Shown: positions 35,116 through 44,024 of the stretch, in pieces
How positions within the stretch are numbered: the first letter of the stretch is position 1
How the letters are laid out: each line of letters begins with the position of its first letter
Assembly (NCBI RefSeq): GCF_014698445.1
Contig: NZ_JACJSZ010000001.1
Span: 1 to 64,000 of the forward strand
Source of the DNA: Microcystis elabens FACHB-917
GTDB taxonomy: Bacteria > Cyanobacteriota > Cyanobacteriia > PCC-6307 > Cyanobiaceae
Length of the DNA stretch: 64,000 nucleotides
Reading direction: 5' to 3'
Made by a program: the position numbers and the translations under genes
The notes under the pieces: model-generated
Told to the model about the DNA's origin: nothing
The model's database searches: none
What the model saw: the letters and a program-made list of their open reading frames with translations, nothing else

Positions 35116-35805
35116 ATGCTGCCCGCCGACCTGCGCACCGCCGAAGCCGAAGCCCTTCAGGCCCTGCAGGCGGCCCTGGGGGCCGGATCGGGGGGCCGGT
35201 GGACGGTGGAATTCCGCTTCGAAGGGCTGCGCCTGATGCCCGTGGTGCTGCGGCTGTCGGAGGGGCTGATGGCGGAGCGCCCCGGAGTGCGGCTGCTGTT
35301 TCCCGATGCCGGCGCCACCGCCCTGGCCCGCCGCGATGCGCCGGCCCTGGCCGAGCACATCGGCAGCTTCTCCGACCAGCGGCGCCGCCAGCAGGAAGGA
35401 CCCTCCAGCGGCGTGCTGCTGCTGGTGGGGGCGAGCCAGGCTGAATACGAGTTGGTGGAGGAGGTGTGCCGCGGCCATGGTGACGCCGTGGTGCTGATCA
35501 ATCCCTCCCTGGAGGATGCCGGCGTTGGCATCGGCAGCGTGGCGCGCCAGCGGCGCCGTGGCTTCCTGGCCGCCTGGCGGGCGGCCTATGCCGTGCTGCC
35601 CAGGGCCGACCGTGCCCTGCGGATCGCCCATCCGGGGGAATGGGAGCTGTACCGGCTCGACCCCGACGGCTTCCGCCTGGCCGGCCGCTTCGAGGAGAAG
35701 CCCGATGGCGAGCAGCAGGACCTGGCCCTCAGCGGCCGCCAGGAGGCCGGTCTGGGCGGCAACCTGCGGGCGCTTGGGCAGATGATCGAGGACCTTCAGA
35801 ACTGA
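35116..35805 (+). CDS. DUF1995 family protein
   Basis: The protein has 229 residues. The start is the ATG at 35116, giving MLPADLRTAEAEALQALQ. The sequence has the DUF1995 pattern of an N-terminal helix, a WTVEFRFEGLRLMPVVLRL strand region, a middle LLLVGASQAEYELVEEVC segment and a WELYRLDPDGFRLAGRF hairpin. DUF1995 proteins are found in cyanobacteria and chloroplasts, often fused to adenylate kinase in plants, and their biochemical role is not established. It lies 26 bases after the cysteine desulfurase gene on the same strand. Confidence 0.85.
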   Translation: MLPADLRTAEAEALQALQAALGAGSGGRWTVEFRFEGLRLMPVVLRLSEGLMAERPGVRLLFPDAGATALARRDAPALAEHIGSFSDQRRRQQEGPSSGVLLLVGASQAEYELVEEVCRGHGDAVVLINPSLEDAGVGIGSVARQRRRGFLAAWRAAYAVLPRADRALRIAHPGEWELYRLDPDGFRLAGRFEEKPDGEQQDLALSGRQEAGLGGNLRALGQMIEDLQN

Positions 35806-35881
35806 GGCGGCGTACCTCATGGTCCCGGCCGGCGCGGCTGGTGCATCCCGGAAAGGCTGCGTACACTTCGCGGGCTTTCCC

Positions 35882-36412
35882 ATGCCCATGCCCAGCGAAT
35901 CACCCCGGTCCCGTTCCCTCAGCCTCGTCGACGTCGGCGCCGCCGTCGCCGCCCTGCTGGCGATCGGAGGTGTGATCTGGAGCCCGCGGCTGAGCGGTGC
36001 CGTGGCCCAGGCCACCGGCGCCCTCGAGCCCGTCACCGTGATGGTGGACGTGCGCGGGGCCCCCGCAGCCGCCCCCCTGGAGCTGCTGCAGCAGGCGCGC
36101 TCCGAAGGGAAGGTGGCGATCGTGATCCGCAACCAGCCCCACGGCAGCGTGGCGATCAGGCAGATCATCCCCTTCGATCGGATCATCTCCACCCTCAGCC
36201 CCGACGGCAAGGTGGTGAGCGCTCCCGACCCCAACCAGAAGACCTTCAGCACCTTCGATGGACGCTTCGTTCTGGAGGGCCAGGGGCGTCGCACCGCCGG
36301 CGGTGTCGTCTTCGGCAACCAGACGATCAAGATCGGTGCCCCGGTCGAGCTGGAGGGGACCAACTACCGCTTCAATGGCACCGTCACGGGCCTGAAACTC
36401 GGAACCTCCTGA
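35882..36412 (+). CDS. DUF4330 family membrane-anchored protein
   Basis: The protein has 176 residues from the ATG at 35882; an ATG at 35888 is equally possible. One N-terminal transmembrane segment (LVDVGAAVAALLAIGGVIW) precedes a beta-rich soluble domain. The VTVMVDVRG and RNQPHGSVAIRQI strands fit the cyanobacterial DUF4330 family. The function is unknown. The domain probably lies on the far side of the cytoplasmic or thylakoid membrane. The dacB gene starts one base after its stop, so the two are likely co-translated. Confidence 0.82.
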   Translation: MPMPSESPRSRSLSLVDVGAAVAALLAIGGVIWSPRLSGAVAQATGALEPVTVMVDVRGAPAAAPLELLQQARSEGKVAIVIRNQPHGSVAIRQIIPFDRIISTLSPDGKVVSAPDPNQKTFSTFDGRFVLEGQGRRTAGGVVFGNQTIKIGAPVELEGTNYRFNGTVTGLKLGTS

Positions 36413-36413
36413 C

Positions 36414-37754
36414 ATGACCGCCTTCGTCCGCCCCAGCCTGCGCCTGCCGTGCCCCCGACGCACCTCGGGGCTGCTGGCCCTGCTGCTGCTCGTGTGCGGC
36501 CCAGGCCTGGCGGGCCCGGCGGCCCTGGCCCAGAACGTGCCGGCCCTGCCTTCGGCCCGCAGCGAGCGCCCCCTGCCGATGGCGGCGCTGCCGGCGGCCC
36601 CGCCTCCGGTGGGGATGCCGCGGCTGGCCACTGAGGTCAGCTGTCCCAGCCTGCAGCAGCAGCTCGCCCAGGTGCTGGGGGCGGAGAGGTCCCGCTGGAG
36701 CGTCAGCGTCGCCGATGGCAGCGGCCGCCTGATGGCCGACATCAACGGCCGCCAGCCGCGGGTGCCCGCTTCCAACCAGAAGCTGGTCAGTTCCGCCTTC
36801 GCCCTCGATCGCCTCGGCCCCGACTACCGCCTCACCACCCAGCTGTGGCGCCTTCAGGACGGAACCCTGCGCCTCACCGGCCAGGGGGATCCCGACCTGG
36901 CCCTGCCCCAGCTGCAGCGCTTCGCCCAGCTGGCCATGGCCGCCGGTGCCACCCCTGGTGTGCCCGTGCGCCTGGAGCTGGCGGAGGAAGCCCCCCAGAA
37001 CTGGTGGCCCAGCGGCTGGCATGTGGCCGACCGGACCTACGCCTACGGCGCCCCGATCACCCGGCTGGCGATCACCAGCAATGCCATCGACGATGCGGTG
37101 AGGAATCCCCCCTCCCGCCTGCAGACGCTGCTGCGCCGGGCCATGAACCAGGGCGGCGGATCCCCGCTGCAGCTTGCTCTCGTCTCCGCTCGCCAGCCCC
37201 TGCCCGCCGACGCGGAGCTGGTGCACCAGGAGCCCTCCACCTCGATGCATGGCCTGCTCAGCCTGGCCAACACCGAAAGCCACAACTTCACCGCCGAGGT
37301 GCTGCTGCGCCAGGCGGCCGGCACCTGGGACCTGGCCGAGGCACGCCGCCTCAACATGCTCTGGCTGGGCGAACAGGGCCTGCCGATGGAGGGGGTTCGG
37401 GTGGCCGACGGCAGTGGCCTCGACCGCGCCAACAGGGTCACCAGCCGCTTCCTCGTGGCCCTGCTGCTGCGCATGGACCACCACCCCTATTCCCGGGACT
37501 ACCTCAGTTCGATGGCCATCGCCGGGCGGCGAGGCACCCTGCGCAACCTCTACCGGGGCACCAGCCTCGATGGTCGCCTCTTCGCCAAGACCGGCACCCT
37601 CACCGGGGTGCGTTCGATCAGCGGCGTACTCCAGACGCCGGATGGACCGCGCTATGTCAGCGCCGTATCCGCCGGGGCCGGGGCACCGAACACCACGATC
37701 GGCCGGGTGATGCGGGAGGTGCAGGAGGCAGGAGCCTGCACCGCGCCGAACTGA
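36414..37754 (+). CDS. dacB: D-alanyl-D-alanine carboxypeptidase/endopeptidase, PBP4 family S13
   Basis: The protein has 446 residues. A signal peptide is visible (LLALLLLVCGPGLAGPAALAQ, cleavage near AALA-Q). The three penicillin-binding motifs are present: SxxK in PASNQKLVSS, SxN in ESHNFTAEVLL and KTG in FAKTGTLTGVRS. This family trims peptidoglycan cross-links and stem peptides in the periplasm. The order DUF4330 then dacB, one base apart, suggests a shared transcript and possibly an envelope role for the DUF4330 protein. Confidence 0.94.
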   Translation: MTAFVRPSLRLPCPRRTSGLLALLLLVCGPGLAGPAALAQNVPALPSARSERPLPMAALPAAPPPVGMPRLATEVSCPSLQQQLAQVLGAERSRWSVSVADGSGRLMADINGRQPRVPASNQKLVSSAFALDRLGPDYRLTTQLWRLQDGTLRLTGQGDPDLALPQLQRFAQLAMAAGATPGVPVRLELAEEAPQNWWPSGWHVADRTYAYGAPITRLAITSNAIDDAVRNPPSRLQTLLRRAMNQGGGSPLQLALVSARQPLPADAELVHQEPSTSMHGLLSLANTESHNFTAEVLLRQAAGTWDLAEARRLNMLWLGEQGLPMEGVRVADGSGLDRANRVTSRFLVALLLRMDHHPYSRDYLSSMAIAGRRGTLRNLYRGTSLDGRLFAKTGTLTGVRSISGVLQTPDGPRYVSAVSAGAGAPNTTIGRVMREVQEAGACTAPN

Positions 37755-37775
37755 GGCAGCCCTGCAGCGGGCGCC

Positions 37776-38723
37776 TCAGCTGGCCAGCCCCCGGCTGCCC
37801 GCCCGCCGCAGACGGCCGGCGGCACGGCGGGCCCGGTCCACCGCAGCGTTCTCGAGGGGAATCGGGGCTTCGGGCGGGCGGCTGTGGGCCTGGGTGTCCT
37901 GGGCCTGCAGCCGCACCAGTTCGCGTCGGCCACCGAGCACCACCTGGCTGAGCTCCTTGAGCCGCACCTCCAGTTCCCCCAGCACCTGCTCGGCGTAGCG
38001 GTTGGCGCCCTCCTGGATGGTGGCGGCCTCCTGGCGGCTGCGGGCGATCAGGGCATCGCACTGCTGCTGGGTCTGCTGGCGGAACTGGAGCGCGTCGGCA
38101 TGGAGCCGCTCCGCCTCCGCCTGGCTGTCCCGCTGGATTCGCAGGCCCTCCTGGCGGATGCCTTCGAGTTCCTGCAGGGCCTGGGAGCGGCTGCGTTCGT
38201 GCTGCTCGAGCAGCTGGCGGTTGCGTTCCGCCGCCTCCTGCTCCAGCTGCTGTCGCCGCTGCTGGGCCTCCTGTTCGAGCTGCTGGCGGCGGCCGGCGAA
38301 CTGCTGCTCGAACTGGGCCATGCGGGCCTGGTGCTCCTGTTCGGTCTGGGCCACCTGCTGGCGGGCCTGGAGCAGCATCTGCTCGCACTGCTGGCGGGCC
38401 AGTTCCCGCTGCTCCGTCACCTGGCGCTCCGCCTCCTGGCGGATGGCGGCCGCGTTGATCAGCTGCTCCCGTTCGCGCCGCGCCTGGGTGACGATCTCCT
38501 CGGCCTGGAGCCGGGCCTTCTCGATGAAGCCGTCCCGCTGGCGGATCAGGTCCTCGGCCTGGGAGATCTGTCCGGGCAGGGCCTCCCGCAGGGCATCCAT
38601 CATCTCGATGGCGTCCTGTTCGTTCACCAGGCGGCCGCCGCTGAAGGGGATCCGACTGCCGTCGAGAACGATGTCCTCCAGCTGGTCCAGCTGATCGAGA
38701 ACGGAGAAGCGGACCTCAGCCAT
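37776..38723 (-). CDS. Coiled-coil, DivIVA-like protein
   Basis: The protein has 315 residues from the ATG at 38723. A short N-terminal region (FSVLDQLDQLEDIVLDGSRI) precedes a long Gln/Glu/Arg-rich coiled coil at about 60-270, full of QQLEQEAQQRRQQLEQEA-type heptads. The tail is basic (ARRAAGRLRRAGSRG). It has no transmembrane segment. The arrangement resembles DivIVA or ATP-synthase-b-like scaffolds, but the family call rests on composition and layout, not on catalytic residues. It lies 19 bases downstream of coaD on the same strand. A role in cell shape, polarity or scaffolding would be inference. Confidence 0.8.
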   Translation of the reverse strand: MAEVRFSVLDQLDQLEDIVLDGSRIPFSGGRLVNEQDAIEMMDALREALPGQISQAEDLIRQRDGFIEKARLQAEEIVTQARREREQLINAAAIRQEAERQVTEQRELARQQCEQMLLQARQQVAQTEQEHQARMAQFEQQFAGRRQQLEQEAQQRRQQLEQEAAERNRQLLEQHERSRSQALQELEGIRQEGLRIQRDSQAEAERLHADALQFRQQTQQQCDALIARSRQEAATIQEGANRYAEQVLGELEVRLKELSQVVLGGRRELVRLQAQDTQAHSRPPEAPIPLENAAVDRARRAAGRLRRAGSRGLAS

Positions 38724-38742
38724 ATCGGGTTTCGGGAGCTGC

Positions 38743-39219
38743 CTATCGATTAAAGAGCCTCTCCAGGTCGATGGCCACTCCCGGCGGAACCATGTGACCC
38801 ACGTCGCCACCGAAGCGGGCCACCTCCTTCACCACCGAGCTGCTGAGAAAGCTGTGGTGCGCAGCGGTGGCCATGAAGAGGGTCTCGACCCGGGGGGCCA
38901 GGGTCCGGTTGGTGTGAGCGATCTGCAACTCGAACTCGAAGTCGCTCATCGCCCGCAGACCCCGCAGGATCACCTGGGCGCCGCAGTCCTGGGCGTAGGT
39001 GACCGTGAGGCCGTCGAAGTGCCCCACCTCGATTCCGGCGATCCCCTCGGTGGCCCAGCGGATCTGCTGCAGCCGCCGCTCCAGCGGGAAGGCGGGCTGC
39101 TTGGAGGGGTTCATCAGCACCGCCACCACGACCCCGTCGAAGAGGGCGGCCGCCCGCTCGATCAGGTCGAGGTGGCCCAGGGTGAGGGGATCGAAACTGC
39201 CGGGGTAGAGGGCTCGCAT
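38743..39219 (-). CDS. coaD: Phosphopantetheine adenylyltransferase
   Basis: The protein has 158 residues, the usual length. It catalyses the fourth step of coenzyme A synthesis, transferring AMP to 4'-phosphopantetheine. The nucleotidyltransferase motif is in [16 protein letters not shown] (TxGH), and the C-terminal motif in [19 protein letters not shown]. The middle [20 protein letters not shown] segment is also typical. It is divergent from the flavin reductase gene and is followed by the coiled-coil gene. Confidence 0.97.
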   Translation of the reverse strand: MRALYPGSFDPLTLGHLDLIERAAALFDGVVVAVLMNPSKQPAFPLERRLQQIRWATEGIAGIEVGHFDGLTVTYAQDCGAQVILRGLRAMSDFEFELQIAHTNRTLAPRVETLFMATAAHHSFLSSSVVKEVARFGGDVGHMVPPGVAIDLERLFNR

Positions 39220-39303
39220 CGCTCCAGCCTATGGAGACGGGCCCGGGCAGGGTCCCGCCCCGGGTCAGGTTCCTAGAGTCCCCCCATCCCTGCCGCCTTT
39301 CCC

Positions 39304-39795
39304 ATGACCGACGCTGCCCTCGACGCGGCCGCCAAGAAGATCCTGCTGCGCAAGATCCCCCACGGCGTCTTCATCTGCGGGGTGGCCGAGGGCGATGAGG
39401 TGAACGGCTTCACCGCCAGCTGGGTCACCCAGGGCTCCTTCGAGCCCCCCCTGGTGGTGATGGCGGTGCGCGCCGACTCCACCAGCAATGGCATGATCCA
39501 GCGCAGCGGCCGCTTCTCCCTGAACGTGCTGGCGGCCGATCAGAAGGACCTGGCGGCGGTGTTCTTCAAGCCCCAGAAGGGGGTGGGGGGACGGTTCGAT
39601 GCCGCCCCGTTCCAGCTCGGGCCCCTCGGCCTGCCGGTGCTCGATGACGCCCTCGGGGCGGTGGAATGCGTCCTGGTGGGGCAGGTGGCCCACGGCGACC
39701 ACACCGTCTTCGTGGGGGAGGTGAAATCAGCGACCCTCCATCGCGACGCCGCCGCCCTGGAACTGGCCGCCACGGGCTGGCAGTACGGCGGTTGA
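39304..39795 (+). CDS. Flavin reductase-like FMN-binding protein
   Basis: The protein has 163 residues. The sequence follows the flavin reductase-like fold: IPHGVFICGVAEGDEVNGFTASWVTQGSFEPPLVVMAV, then RSGRFSLNVLAADQKDLA, and a closing VFVGEVKSATLHRDAAAL. Proteins of this family bind FMN and often reduce flavin with NAD(P)H. The same domain forms the C-terminus of cyanobacterial flavodiiron proteins, but here it stands alone. The substrate is unknown. It precedes uvrC by nine bases on the same strand. Confidence 0.87.
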   Translation: MTDAALDAAAKKILLRKIPHGVFICGVAEGDEVNGFTASWVTQGSFEPPLVVMAVRADSTSNGMIQRSGRFSLNVLAADQKDLAAVFFKPQKGVGGRFDAAPFQLGPLGLPVLDDALGAVECVLVGQVAHGDHTVFVGEVKSATLHRDAAALELAATGWQYGG

Positions 39796-39804
39796 GGAGC
39801 CGCC

Positions 39805-41772
39805 ATGGCTGAGCCGCTGCTGCTCCAGCCCGAGCGTCTGGCGGCCCGGCTGCGGGAACTGCCGGCGGAGCCGGGCTGCTACCTGATGCGGGATGCCGGC
39901 GACAGGATTCTCTACATCGGCAAGTCGAAGAGCCTGCGGGCCCGGGTGCGCAGCTACTTCCGCGATTCCCACGACCTCAGCCCGCGCATCGCCCTGATGG
40001 TGCGCCAGGTCTGCGAGATCGAGTTCATCGTCACCGACAGCGAGGCGGAGGCGCTGGCGCTCGAGTCCAACCTGATCAAGAACCACCAGCCCCACTTCAA
40101 CGTCCTGCTCAAGGACGACAAGAAGTACCCCTACCTCTGCATCACCTGGAGCGAGGCCTACCCCCGCATCTTCATCACCCGCCGCCGCCGGCTGCGCAGT
40201 CCCCTCGATCGCTTCTACGGGCCCTATGTGGACGTGGGCCTGCTGCGCCGCACCCTGGCCGTGGTCAAGCGCGTGTTTCCGCTGCGCCAGCGGCCCCAGC
40301 CCCTCTACCGCGACCGCACCTGCCTGAACTACGACATCGGCCGCTGCCCCGGGGTCTGCCAGGAGAAGATCGGATCCGAGGCGTACCACCGCATCCTGCG
40401 CAAGGTGGCGATGGTGTTCCAGGGCCGCAACGATGAGCTGCTGGATCTGCTGCGCCAGCAGATGGAGCGCTATGCCGAGCGGCTCGATTTCGAGGCCGCC
40501 GCCCGGGTGCGCGACCAGCTGCAGGGTCTCGACCTGCTCACCGCCGACCAGAAGATGAGCCTGGGCGACAGCTCCATCAGCCGGGACGTGATCGCCCTGG
40601 CGTCCGACGAGCGGGTGGCGGCGGTGCAGATCTTCCAGATGCGCGCCGGCAAGCTGGTGGGACGGCTGGGCTACACCGCCGACGCGGCGATCGCCACCCC
40701 GGCGGAGGTGCTCCAGCGGGTGGTGGAGGAGCACTACAGCCAGGTGGAGCCGGTGGAGATCCCGCCGGAGCTGCTGCTGCAGCACCCCCTGCCGGCCCAG
40801 GAGCTGATCGGCGAGTGGCTGGCGGAGCGGCGGGGCCGCAAGGTGCGGCTGGCCGTACCCCAGCGGCGCCAGAAGGCCGACCTGATCGAGCTGGTGGAGC
40901 GCAACGCCGGCTTCGAACTGGCCCGGGCCCAGCGGGGGGCTGAGCAGCAGCAGCTGGCCACCGAGGACCTGGCCCAGCTGCTGGAGCTGTCGGTGCCGCC
41001 GCGGCGGATCGAGGGCTACGACATCAGTCACATCCAGGGCAGCGACGCGGTGGCTTCCCAGGTGGTGTTCATCGACGGGCTGCCGGCCAAGCAGCATTAC
41101 CGCAAGTACCGGATCCGCAGCAGCAGCATCCGCTCCGGCCATTCCGACGACTTCATGGCCATGGCGGAGATCATGCGGCGGCGTTTCCGCCGCTGGTCCC
41201 AGGCGAAGGCAGAAGGGGCGGACCTGGCCACCCTGCGCCGCGCCGGCGCCTCCGCCCTGCACACCGATGGCCTCAACGACTGGCCGGACGTGGTGATGAT
41301 CGACGGGGGCAAGGGTCAGCTGTCGGCGGTGATGGAGGCGCTGCGGGAGCTGGACCTGCACGAGGAGCTGGTGGTGTGCTCCCTGGCCAAGCAGCGGGAG
41401 GAGGTCTTCCTGCCGGGGGCCGGCCGGCCCCTCGACACCGAGGCCGACCAGCTGGGGGTGCTGCTGCTGCGGCGGCTGCGGGACGAGGCCCACCGCTTCG
41501 CCGTCAGCTTCCACCGCCAGCAGCGGGGGGAGCGGATGAAGCGCTCCCGCCTCAGTGACATCGCCGGCCTGGGCCCCAAGCGGGTGAAGGATCTGCTGGC
41601 CCACTTCCGCTCCATCGACGCCATCCAGCTGGCCACCCCCGAGCAGATCGCCGCCGTCCCCGGCATGGGGCCGGCCATGGCCCGGCAGGTGTGGGAGCAC
41701 TTCCATCCCCCCATGGAGGGGCCTGACGAGGCCGACACCCAACTGGGCGAACCCCTGGAGCTGGCGGGATGA
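39805..41772 (+). CDS. uvrC: Excinuclease ABC subunit C
   Basis: The protein has 655 residues. It makes the dual incision in nucleotide excision repair together with UvrAB. An N-terminal GIY-YIG nuclease domain ([20 protein letters not shown]), a UvrB-binding UVR motif near residue 220 ([20 protein letters not shown]), an RNase H-like nuclease ([35 protein letters not shown]) and a C-terminal double helix-hairpin-helix ([26 protein letters not shown]) are all present. The last four bases overlap the next gene. Confidence 0.97.
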   Translation: MAEPLLLQPERLAARLRELPAEPGCYLMRDAGDRILYIGKSKSLRARVRSYFRDSHDLSPRIALMVRQVCEIEFIVTDSEAEALALESNLIKNHQPHFNVLLKDDKKYPYLCITWSEAYPRIFITRRRRLRSPLDRFYGPYVDVGLLRRTLAVVKRVFPLRQRPQPLYRDRTCLNYDIGRCPGVCQEKIGSEAYHRILRKVAMVFQGRNDELLDLLRQQMERYAERLDFEAAARVRDQLQGLDLLTADQKMSLGDSSISRDVIALASDERVAAVQIFQMRAGKLVGRLGYTADAAIATPAEVLQRVVEEHYSQVEPVEIPPELLLQHPLPAQELIGEWLAERRGRKVRLAVPQRRQKADLIELVERNAGFELARAQRGAEQQQLATEDLAQLLELSVPPRRIEGYDISHIQGSDAVASQVVFIDGLPAKQHYRKYRIRSSSIRSGHSDDFMAMAEIMRRRFRRWSQAKAEGADLATLRRAGASALHTDGLNDWPDVVMIDGGKGQLSAVMEALRELDLHEELVVCSLAKQREEVFLPGAGRPLDTEADQLGVLLLRRLRDEAHRFAVSFHRQQRGERMKRSRLSDIAGLGPKRVKDLLAHFRSIDAIQLATPEQIAAVPGMGPAMARQVWEHFHPPMEGPDEADTQLGEPLELAG

Positions 41773-42092
41773 GACCATCCCGGCTGGCCTGGGGAGGGGC
41801 GGTCCGGGCTGGCCTGCTGCTGGCCCTGCTGCTGCTGATCGTGCCGTGTGTCCCGGAGCCCGCGGCGGCGGCCCCTGGCCTCTGCGTCGGCCCGGTCTGC
41901 GGAGACGAGATCAGCCGCAGCGCCAAGCACCACTGGCAGCTTCGGCTGCGGATCAGCGACCAGCAGAGCCGGCGGGAGCGGATCGTGGTGGATTGCCGTG
42001 ACGGCAGCATCAGCCCGCGGCTGGGACCCGTCGACCGGTCCTACGGCGCCGCCGTGGCCCGCCGCTGCTGCCGCCTGGTGGGGGAGGGCTGA
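41769..42092 (+). CDS. Small secreted Cys-containing protein, function unknown
   Basis: The protein has 107 residues and starts within the stop of uvrC (ATGA overlap). A signal peptide is clear ([22 protein letters not shown]). The mature ~75 residues contain Cys pairs in [19 protein letters not shown] and ARRCCRLV, which suggests disulfides in an oxidising compartment. The motif [20 protein letters not shown] looks like a beta-hairpin. I do not recognise a family. Confidence 0.72.
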   Translation: MRPSRLAWGGAVRAGLLLALLLLIVPCVPEPAAAAPGLCVGPVCGDEISRSAKHHWQLRLRISDQQSRRERIVVDCRDGSISPRLGPVDRSYGAAVARRCCRLVGEG

Positions 42093-42164
42093 GCTTCGCC
42101 GCAGATCACCGGGCGGCGACTAACTTGGCGTTCCGCCGCGCATCGCGCCTTTCCGGGCCCCGAC

Positions 42165-42776
42165 ATGACGCTGTCCCTGTCCGTGACCTGGCCTCCTGAG
42201 GCCTACCTCTGGTTCAAGACCCTCCACATCGTCGGGGTGGTCGTCTGGTTCGCCGGGCTGTTCTATCTGGTGCGGCTGTTCATCTACCACCGCGAGGCCG
42301 CCGAGCTCGATCCCCCCCTGCGGCAGGCCTTCGAAGCGCAGTACGCGTTGATGGAGCGGCGACTGGCCAACATCATCACCTCCCCGGGCATGGTGGTGGC
42401 CGTGGCGATGGCGGTGGGCCTGCTGCTGGTGGAGCCCCTCTGGCTCAAGCAGACCTGGATGCACGCCAAACTCTCCGTCGTGGCCGCCCTGCTGGGTTAC
42501 CACTGGTTCTGCTATCGGCTGATGGGCCAGCTCCAGCGCGGCGAGTGTCGCTGGAGCGGCCGTCAGCTGCGGGCCCTCAACGAGTTGCCTACCCTGCTGC
42601 TGGTGCTGGTGGTGATGCTGGTGGTGTTCAAAGCCCAGTTCCCGACCGGTGCCGCCACCTGGTTCCTGGTGGCCCTGGTGGTGTTCATGGGAGCCTCGAT
42701 CCAGTTCTATGCCCGCTGGCGCCGGCTGCGTGCCGAGCGGCTGGCCCAGCAGGAGAGTGGCGGTGCTCCGGCCTGA
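42165..42776 (+). CDS. hemJ: Protoporphyrinogen IX oxidase HemJ
   Basis: The protein has 203 residues with about five hydrophobic spans. The first contains KTLHIVGVVVWFAGLFYLVR with the conserved His, followed by a basic segment and an IITSPGMVVAVAMAVGLLL span. HAKLSVVAALLGYHWFCYRL carries the conserved Lys and His, and NELPTLLLVLVVMLVVFK follows. HemJ is the main oxidase of this heme and chlorophyll step in most cyanobacteria. Its 3' end overlaps the GTG start of the PHP gene by 14 bases. Confidence 0.93.
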   Translation: MTLSLSVTWPPEAYLWFKTLHIVGVVVWFAGLFYLVRLFIYHREAAELDPPLRQAFEAQYALMERRLANIITSPGMVVAVAMAVGLLLVEPLWLKQTWMHAKLSVVAALLGYHWFCYRLMGQLQRGECRWSGRQLRALNELPTLLLVLVVMLVVFKAQFPTGAATWFLVALVVFMGASIQFYARWRRLRAERLAQQESGGAPA

Positions 42777-43428
42777 GGCGCTCGCCCATCCGCTCACCCC
42801 GGTGCTGCGCCAGGTGCGGGCGGACAGCTGCCCGGACCGGTTCAACTTCCACTGCCACACCATCCACAGCGACGGCAGCCTTCGGCCGGAGGAGTTGGCC
42901 GCCGAGGCCGTGGCCATCGGCCTGGAGCACCTGGCCGTCACCGACCACCACGGCCTCGCCGCCCATGGCGCCATCATCGCGGCCCTGGACGACCACCGCC
43001 GGAGGGGCGCGGCCACACCCACCCTCTGGCGCGGCGTGGAGATCAGCTGCCTGCTGGAGGGGTGCCTGGTGCATGTGCTCGGGCTGGGCTTCGGCGACGA
43101 CCACCCCTCGCTCCACCCCTATCTCCAGGGCAACGCCGTCGTGGGGCCGGCCCTCCGGGCGGAGGCGGTGGTGGTGGCGATCCGGGCGGCCGGGGGACTG
43201 GTGCTCCTGGCCCACCCCGCCCGCTACCGGCTGCCCCACCAGCGCCTGATCGCGGCGGCGGCGGATCTGGGCTTTGACGGTGCCGAGGTCTGGTACGACT
43301 ACGGCATGCAGCCCTGCTGGCAACCGACGCCGCTGGTGTGCGAGGCGATCGCCGCCGACCTGGAGCGCCGGGGCCTTCTGATGAGTTGTGGTACGGATAC
43401 CCATGGGCTGGGGCTCCGCGGCCGCTAG
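42763..43428 (+). CDS. PHP-domain metal-dependent phosphoesterase
   Basis: The protein has 221 residues from the GTG at 42763, with a GTG at 42757 as alternative. The PHP metal site is clear: HCHTIHSDG near residue 30, VTDHHGLAAH, a Glu in RGVEISC, LAHPARYRLP and CGTDTHGLG at the end. Similar proteins hydrolyse nucleotide or polynucleotide phosphoesters (RNase AM/YciV type). The substrate here is unknown. It starts inside hemJ and reads in another frame, so translation is probably coupled. Confidence 0.9.
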   Translation: MLRPEALAHPLTPVLRQVRADSCPDRFNFHCHTIHSDGSLRPEELAAEAVAIGLEHLAVTDHHGLAAHGAIIAALDDHRRRGAATPTLWRGVEISCLLEGCLVHVLGLGFGDDHPSLHPYLQGNAVVGPALRAEAVVVAIRAAGGLVLLAHPARYRLPHQRLIAAAADLGFDGAEVWYDYGMQPCWQPTPLVCEAIAADLERRGLLMSCGTDTHGLGLRGR

Positions 43429-43457
43429 GGTTTGCTGACACCTTCCTCCTTGCGTCG

Positions 43458-44000
43458 ATGGGTCTGTTCGATCGTCTGTTCGGTTCCAGTGCCGCTTCGG
43501 TGAGCAAGCCCGAGGCTGCCGCCAAGCCCAAACCCAAGGCCGAGACCTTCTTTCTCGATCCCGAGACCTCCAGCAGCCTCGGCGATGTCAAGTTCATGAA
43601 GCGGTCCAACACGATCCGCCGCACCTTCCCCGGCAATGCCGACAGCCCGGGCGAGAAGGAGATGGTGGCCGAGGTGGCCTCCATGGAGGCCCGGGTCGAG
43701 AAGATGACCCCCGGCCTGGCCGGCATCCAGCCCACCGGGAAGGACGCGGTCAACCTCACCGGAGGCATCCCCAAGCCCGTCAAGAAAACCTTCGCCCAGC
43801 AGATGAGCGCCGCCGAACTGGGGCAGCGCATGAAGGGGGCGGCCGTCACCCCCACCAACCTGCCCGGTGGTCCGGCGGCGGCGAAGCAGAAGCGGGAGCA
43901 GGAGGCCGAAGCCCAGGCCCAGACGGCGGCCTCCCCGTCAGCGGCCAAGCCCGGCACCACCGACCCGTTCCGCTCCATGGTGCGGGATCTGGACCTCTGA
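43458..44000 (+). CDS. Hypothetical low-complexity protein
   Basis: The protein has 180 residues from the ATG at 43458 (MGLFDRLFGSS). The sequence is Ala/Lys/Pro-rich at both ends (KPEAAAKPKPKAETFF, KREQEAEAQAQTAA), with a more ordered middle (SSLGDVKFMKRSNTIRRTFP). It has no signal peptide or transmembrane segment. I do not assign a function. It starts 29 bases after the PHP gene and ends 24 bases before the convergent cobN end. Confidence 0.75.
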   Translation: MGLFDRLFGSSAASVSKPEAAAKPKPKAETFFLDPETSSSLGDVKFMKRSNTIRRTFPGNADSPGEKEMVAEVASMEARVEKMTPGLAGIQPTGKDAVNLTGGIPKPVKKTFAQQMSAAELGQRMKGAAVTPTNLPGGPAAAKQKREQEAEAQAQTAASPSAAKPGTTDPFRSMVRDLDL

Positions 44001-44024
44001 TCCCCAGGGGGGCGGGAGACGGGT

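Noticed and set aside
39727-41778. Minus-strand open frame of 683 codons opposite uvrC
   Set aside because: uvrC is complete and well supported; the opposite product is low complexity.
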